This document shows, piece by piece, positions 6,407 through 9,108 of a DNA stretch of 9,108 nucleotides. Both the position numbers and the translations under genes were made by a program. Below the pieces are notes generated by a model, which searched no databases, was not told the DNA's origin, and worked only from the letters and a program-made list of their open reading frames with translations. Source of the stretch: CAYZXU01 sp964482535 (GTDB taxonomy: Bacteria; Desulfobacterota; Desulfobacteria; Desulfobacterales; BuS5); contig CAYZXU010000092.1 in the NCBI GenBank assembly GCA_964482535.1, forward strand, positions 1-9,108, written 5' to 3'. Position 1 is the stretch's first letter; each line of letters begins with the position of its first letter.

Positions 6407-7297
6407 TTGAGGTTAGAAGGAGTTTTTCCACCAGTAATAACACCATTCAAGAGGAATGAAGAGGTTGACATTGAAAAGCTTACAGAGTACCTTGACTTTC
6501 TGATGAAAGGTGGGGTTCATGGAATATTTCTCCTAGGGACAAATGGTGAAGGACCTTTGTTGACGTTTGAGGAGAAGAAGGAGATAATAAAGGTCGCAGT
6601 AGAGCACATAGGAGGAAGGGTGCCTATCATTGCAGGAACAGGATGCATAAGTACTAAGGAGACCATAGAGCTAAGCAAGTACGCTGAGAGAGTAGGTGCT
6701 GATGCCGTACACATAGTGACGCCTTATTATTATCCCATATCCAGAGAAGGCTTGATAAACCACTATAACAAAATATCAGAAAGCATAGAAATTCCAATAA
6801 TAATATATTACATCCCAGAACGCACGGGGGTTAAGATCGACGTTAACACGTTAATGAAGCTCGCAGGGAATGAGAAAATTATAGGGATAAAGGATAGCTC
6901 AAAGAGCGTTGAGTGGTTCTATGAGGCCATAAACAACGTGAGAAGCATCAGAAAGGACTTCGTCTTCCTTGGAGGAAGTGATGCCCTTATATATACGCAT
7001 CTCTCCTTGGGAGCTAACGGAGTGGTTTCTGCAGTTGCAAACGTGTTTCCAGAGATTGTCATAGAGCTGTATGAGGAGTTCAAGAAGGGGAACTTCAAGA
7101 GGGCTAAGGAAATACAAGATAAAATACTCCTTGTGAGGAAGGCACTAAAGGCAGGACCCTACCTTGGAGGGGTGAAAGCTGCCCTGAAGCTCAGAGGACT
7201 TGACTTTGGGGATCCCAGAAGTCCTTTAGTAGGATACAATGAAGAAGAAATGGAGAGATTAAAAGAAAGGCTAAAAGAAATAGGAGTCATTCCATGA
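6407..7297 (+). CDS. kdgA: 2-keto-3-deoxygluconate/KDPG aldolase-like enzyme, DapA family
   Basis: A 296-residue TIM-barrel class I aldolase of the DHDPS/N-acetylneuraminate lyase family. Seen: FPPVITPF at the N-terminus; GTNGEGPLLT at 44-53, the 2-oxo-acid carboxylate-binding loop; YYIPERTG at 134-141 with proton-shuttling Tyr134 and Arg139; IKDSS with Schiff-base Lys162; and GGSDALI and GANGVVSAVANV in the C-terminal barrel. KDSS favours a KDG or other 2-oxo-acid aldolase over dihydrodipicolinate synthase, which usually has KE after the Lys. Coupling to a KDG kinase supports cleavage of KDG/KDPG to pyruvate and glyceraldehyde or its 3-phosphate. Odd points: Asn46 where many relatives have Thr, and Tyr135 where Asn is usual. 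The start is TTG behind GAGGTGA. Its last 11 bp overlap the DUF917 gene tail to tail. Dihydrodipicolinate synthase or hydroxy-oxoglutarate aldolase remain alternatives. Confidence 0.78.
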   Translation: MRLEGVFPPVITPFKRNEEVDIEKLTEYLDFLMKGGVHGIFLLGTNGEGPLLTFEEKKEIIKVAVEHIGGRVPIIAGTGCISTKETIELSKYAERVGADAVHIVTPYYYPISREGLINHYNKISESIEIPIIIYYIPERTGVKIDVNTLMKLAGNEKIIGIKDSSKSVEWFYEAINNVRSIRKDFVFLGGSDALIYTHLSLGANGVVSAVANVFPEIVIELYEEFKKGNFKRAKEIQDKILLVRKALKAGPYLGGVKAALKLRGLDFGDPRSPLVGYNEEEMERLKERLKEIGVIP

Positions 7298-8366
7298 GCT
7301 CTTCAATGGGCTTATACTTGACGTCAAATCCTACTTCTTTGTAGAGATGTTCAAAAGCCTTTAGGGCCTTTTCCGTTCTCAACCTCTCGTGGGCTCTAAG
7401 CCCGACGACCACTACTTCTAACCCCTTTTCCACGTCCACATTTGTCAGTGGTCTTCCGTTAGTGGTAGTCCAGCATATTAAGTCTGGAGCCATGGCGAGT
7501 ATCTTTTCATTTAGCTTTGCGATTATGTTCTCGTTCTTGAAGTAGACCTCTAGGTCTCCTTCTTTTGTCTCTACAACGACTTTTCCAAAGTCAAAACCAC
7601 TTCTCGTCTCCAGTGTTTTCTCCTTTACTTTACCGACACCGAGTATGTATGCGTCAAGCTCCTTTGACAGCAGACCTGCGACATCGTCGTTTTCCTCCCG
7701 TACCCTTCTGAGAATAGATCCCACCTTCTGGGACAACGTTACTGTGTTTGGTATTACGCTTCTCTTGAGGTCAGAGCCTCTCATTGGATAAAGCGCAATT
7801 CCAGCATTCCCTTGGAATGCAACGACAATTTGCCTACAGATCTTTTCTGCCCACTCAGCGTCCTTCACGAAGAGTATCCCTCCGTTTCCTTCCCAGTTGG
7901 TTATTGCCATAGGTGAAATGGGTATTCCATAAATGTCAAAGCTCACGAGTTGCAGCTCTGGTATTGCCCTTCCAGCTCCGTCTCCATCGATGAGTGGTAT
8001 GTCACTTGACGCAGCTGTATGTAAAGGTACAGCGAAGTTCCCTGCACCGATCTCAAGAGGAACAACGTATTTAACTTCTTCTCCATGAACCTTCTCTAGA
8101 TAGTCTCGAAGGAGCTTAAACGCTGGTATGTGTTCATTTCTCCATCCGTACTTCGCTGCTGCTGGAGAGCCCATACCTGCTGAGACAACGACAAGAGCAT
8201 TATCTTCTACTTCGTCTGGACTTACGAGGACTACTTTCTTTCCTTCTTCCTTTATCTGTGAGACTATAGATAGTCCTTGAACGGGGGACCCTCCGCCTCC
8301 AGCTCCTAAGAACGCAGCACCATATATTATGTCCTCTAACTCTTCATGTCTGAGGTCTCTTGGCAT
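7287..8366 (-). CDS. DUF917 / S-methyl-thiohydantoin desulfurase-like protein
   Basis: A 359-residue cytosolic protein of the DUF917 family (Pfam S-Me-THD domains). Landmarks: GAGGGGSP at 21-28, the Gly-rich turn near the N-terminus; EIGAGNFAVPL followed by DIPLIDGDGAGRAIPELQ at about 105-139, the family signature; the start of the C-terminal domain after about 175; ICWTTTNGRPLTN at about 297-309; and VVGLRAHERLRT near 320-331. Length is normal. ATG 8366 was chosen because GGTGA (8376-8372) lies five bases before it. TTG 8378 and GTG 8375 are in frame but overlap or precede that site. The family is often encoded beside hydantoinase/oxoprolinase genes and NCS1 permeases. Here a permease is present 5 kb away, but no hyuA/hyuB partner is in the window. 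The biochemical role is uncertain. It is convergent with kdgA. Confidence 0.82.
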   Translation of the reverse strand: MPRDLRHEELEDIIYGAAFLGAGGGGSPVQGLSIVSQIKEEGKKVVLVSPDEVEDNALVVVSAGMGSPAAAKYGWRNEHIPAFKLLRDYLEKVHGEEVKYVVPLEIGAGNFAVPLHTAASSDIPLIDGDGAGRAIPELQLVSFDIYGIPISPMAITNWEGNGGILFVKDAEWAEKICRQIVVAFQGNAGIALYPMRGSDLKRSVIPNTVTLSQKVGSILRRVREENDDVAGLLSKELDAYILGVGKVKEKTLETRSGFDFGKVVVETKEGDLEVYFKNENIIAKLNEKILAMAPDLICWTTTNGRPLTNVDVEKGLEVVVVGLRAHERLRTEKALKAFEHLYKEVGFDVKYKPIEELME

Positions 8367-8411
8367 ATGCTTCACCAAAGAAGTGTTTCTAAGGGACTCA
8401 TCTTAAAACAA

Positions 8412-8436
8412 CTTATTTAAGGGTTCTGTTAAATTT
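8412..8436 (-). promoter_or_regulatory. Promoter of the DUF917 gene
   Basis: On the minus strand CTTAAATAAG (8421-8412) is a TATA box, 45 bases before the ATG at 8366, predicting a leader of about 20-25 nt. Six bases upstream of its TTAAATA core lies AAATTTAACA (8436-8427), identical to the box at 2700-2709 and with the same spacing. Confidence 0.6.
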
Positions 8437-8451
8437 TTCAAGGATTTAACA
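8427..8451 (-). promoter_or_regulatory. Inverted repeat, candidate operator of the DUF917 gene
   Basis: TGTTAAAT (8427-8434) and ATTTAACA (8444-8451) are perfect inverted copies separated by nine bases. The half-sites are about 17 bp apart centre to centre, so a dimer could bind them on nearly one face of the helix. The site lies just upstream of the TATA/BRE region, where archaeal activators often bind. No regulator gene is in the window. Confidence 0.45.
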
Positions 8452-8546
8452 CTGCAGAAGCTTGGATAGGATCTTGTATGGGACTACTCTGTTAGATAGG
8501 TATACTAGTATTTTTAGCAACCATAAAAACATCCAAAAATATCCAA

Positions 8547-8920
8547 GGGGATGAGATGATTTAAGTGACCTGCCTCGATAACGGCAGGATGACCATCAGC
8601 GGCGGGAGGATAGTGCTTATCCCATGTAACTCTCCCATGACGCGCTGATAACCGCGTGTGTTTCACAAGTCTCCCTCGTAGATGAAATATAGCACGCAAG
8701 CAACCGTTTCCATCGAGATGCGAAGTTCTCCCTACGGGAGTGTTTGTGAGTATTCGATGAGTTTTATTCTAAGTCCCTGCCTTTCTATTGACATGATCCC
8801 GCAGGGATTGGCCCTCATTAGCCCCTCATTGGGAGGTCTTCCCTCGGAGCCTCTCACCCTTTTGAGGGAACTCTTGTCGCCCCTCTTGGGGTATTAACCG
8901 AACCCCCGCATGCGGGGCAA
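8547..8920 (-). ncRNA. GC-rich structured tail of a tnpB remnant, candidate omegaRNA-like region
   Basis: This tract is clearly richer in GC than its surroundings and is dense in paired segments: CCTGCC/GGCAGG (8569-8574/8583-8588); ATCAGCG/CGCTGAT (8595-8601/8643-8649) enclosing GGGAG/CTCCC (8604-8608/8632-8636); CATCGA/TCGATG (8711-8716/8754-8759) enclosing CTCCC/GGGAG (8728-8732/8736-8740); TCCCTGC/GCAGGGA (8774-8780/8801-8807); TTCCCTC/GAGGGAA (8839-8845/8864-8870); CCCC/GGGG (8880-8883/8888-8891); and the palindrome CCCCGCATGCGGGG (8904-8917). In an AT-rich thermophile such islands usually mark structured RNA. It overlaps and follows the 3' end of a tnpB remnant, the known location of omegaRNA guide scaffolds. 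Assignment as omegaRNA is inference, and since the tnpB is broken it may be a fossil. Confidence 0.35.
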
Positions 8921-9014
8921 ATACGAGAAGAATTCCTTGGGTTAGCATAGATTACGGGGATTCCATTCCATTTCGCCTTGTGTTCAATTAACCCTGCAAT
9001 TCACGAGCATTCCA
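8732..9014 (-). pseudogene. tnpB: tnpB C-terminal half, frameshifted, zinc knuckle region present
   Basis: Minus-strand reading gives WNARELQ from 9014, a frameshift near 8993, then LIEHKAKWNGIPVIYANP and RNSSRICPACGG down to about 8905. This is the characteristic stretch of TnpB before and in its zinc finger (a KAKWxGIPV helix, then NPRNSSRxCPxCG). The second CxxC knuckle and the DRD motif of RuvC-III that should follow are absent. The frame runs into TGA at 8856-8854. In another frame a 53-residue open stretch (8893-8735, ending at TAG 8734-8732) resembles a typical low-complexity TnpB tail with PPNEGLMRANPCG. The gene is dead: at least two frameshifts and a missing active-site segment. Upstream parts (RuvC-I and -II) are not readable to the window edge. 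Confidence 0.75.
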
Positions 9015-9108
9015 CTTTGACCTTCAACAAGGATCTATTTGATAGGCCTTAATATTTAAATAATGAATAGCATGCATCTAAAATACGAAATATTTAAGCA
9101 ATATATAT
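9015..9108. other. AT-rich right edge, nothing assigned
   Basis: The last 94 bases are strongly AT-rich with several TATA-like runs (TATTTAAATAATG near 9051-9064, and a terminal ATATATAT). No continuation of the tnpB reading is recognisable here on either strand. It could be a promoter region of a gene outside the window or the flank of the transposon fragment. Confidence 0.3.

Noticed and set aside
6407..7297. Dihydrodipicolinate synthase (dapA) for lysine synthesis
   Set aside because: The fold is shared, but KDSS after the Schiff-base Lys and tight coupling to a KDG kinase favour a KDG-type aldolase. Not fully excluded.
8514..8699. 61-residue minus frame in the GC-rich tract, ending FGCFYGC
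   Set aside because: It lies inside the hairpin-rich tail after the tnpB remnant. Its open frame is best explained by the GC-rich composition, with no ribosome site.
8682..8897. 71-residue + frame in the GC-rich tract
   Set aside because: It is antisense to the TnpB tail and carries no recognisable domain; the composition follows from the inverted repeats.
8547..8920. Ribosomal RNA, RNase P RNA or SRP RNA
   Set aside because: The GC-rich, structured look suggested a stable RNA gene, but no universal rRNA, RNase P or SRP motifs are present, and TnpB zinc-finger codons overlap one end.
1..9108. CRISPR array or tRNA genes
   Set aside because: No regularly spaced repeats were found and no cloverleaf with a TTCRANNC T-loop was recognised on either strand.

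Overview
The window looks like chromosome of a hyperthermophilic archaeon, most likely Thermoproteota (Thermoprotei). Reasons: strong GAGGTGA-type ribosome sites, short leaders behind archaeal TATA boxes (CTTATTTATC occurs twice, identically), T-rich termination tracts, a kdgK/kdgA pair typical of archaeal Entner-Doudoroff metabolism, and decayed IS607/IS605-type transposon genes of crenarchaeal flavour. The species cannot be named from the sequence alone.

Layout. Bases 1-60 hold the last codons of a protein with a hydrophobic, basic C-terminus, perhaps an ABC permease. Bases 109-727 (minus) hold a broken IS607-like remnant: the tail of a serine transposase (tnpA) followed by the frameshifted N-terminal half of tnpB. 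A mostly non-coding stretch leads to a compact block of intact genes. These are an NCS1 nucleobase-type permease with a downstream two-helix membrane protein (1042-2585, +); a class I aminotransferase and an L-fucose isomerase-like protein (2777-5333, +); a 2-keto-3-deoxygluconate kinase and aldolase (5429-7297, +); and a DUF917 / S-methyl-thiohydantoin-desulfurase-like protein on the opposite strand (7287-8366, -), whose stop overlaps the aldolase stop. From about 8550 to 9014 (minus) lies a GC-rich, hairpin-rich tract joined to a broken C-terminal half of tnpB, recognised by its zinc-knuckle region.

How the genes may work together. Phosphorylation and cleavage of 2-keto-3-deoxy sugar acids is well supported for the kinase/aldolase pair, but no dehydratase or dehydrogenase feeding it is present. 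The permease and the DUF917 protein belong to families often found together in uptake and breakdown of nucleobase-like or hydantoin-like cyclic compounds. The isomerase-like protein has no assigned substrate. A 10-bp box six bases upstream of the TATA element is shared by the aminotransferase and DUF917 promoters, with a one-mismatch copy before the permease, and suggests co-regulation of these three units.

Most unusual observations: the whole metabolic block is bracketed by the N-terminal and C-terminal halves of a tnpB gene in an order that would become contiguous if the block were a circle; a candidate omegaRNA-like structured tail follows the right-hand tnpB remnant; and an 8-bp inverted repeat lies upstream of the DUF917 gene.
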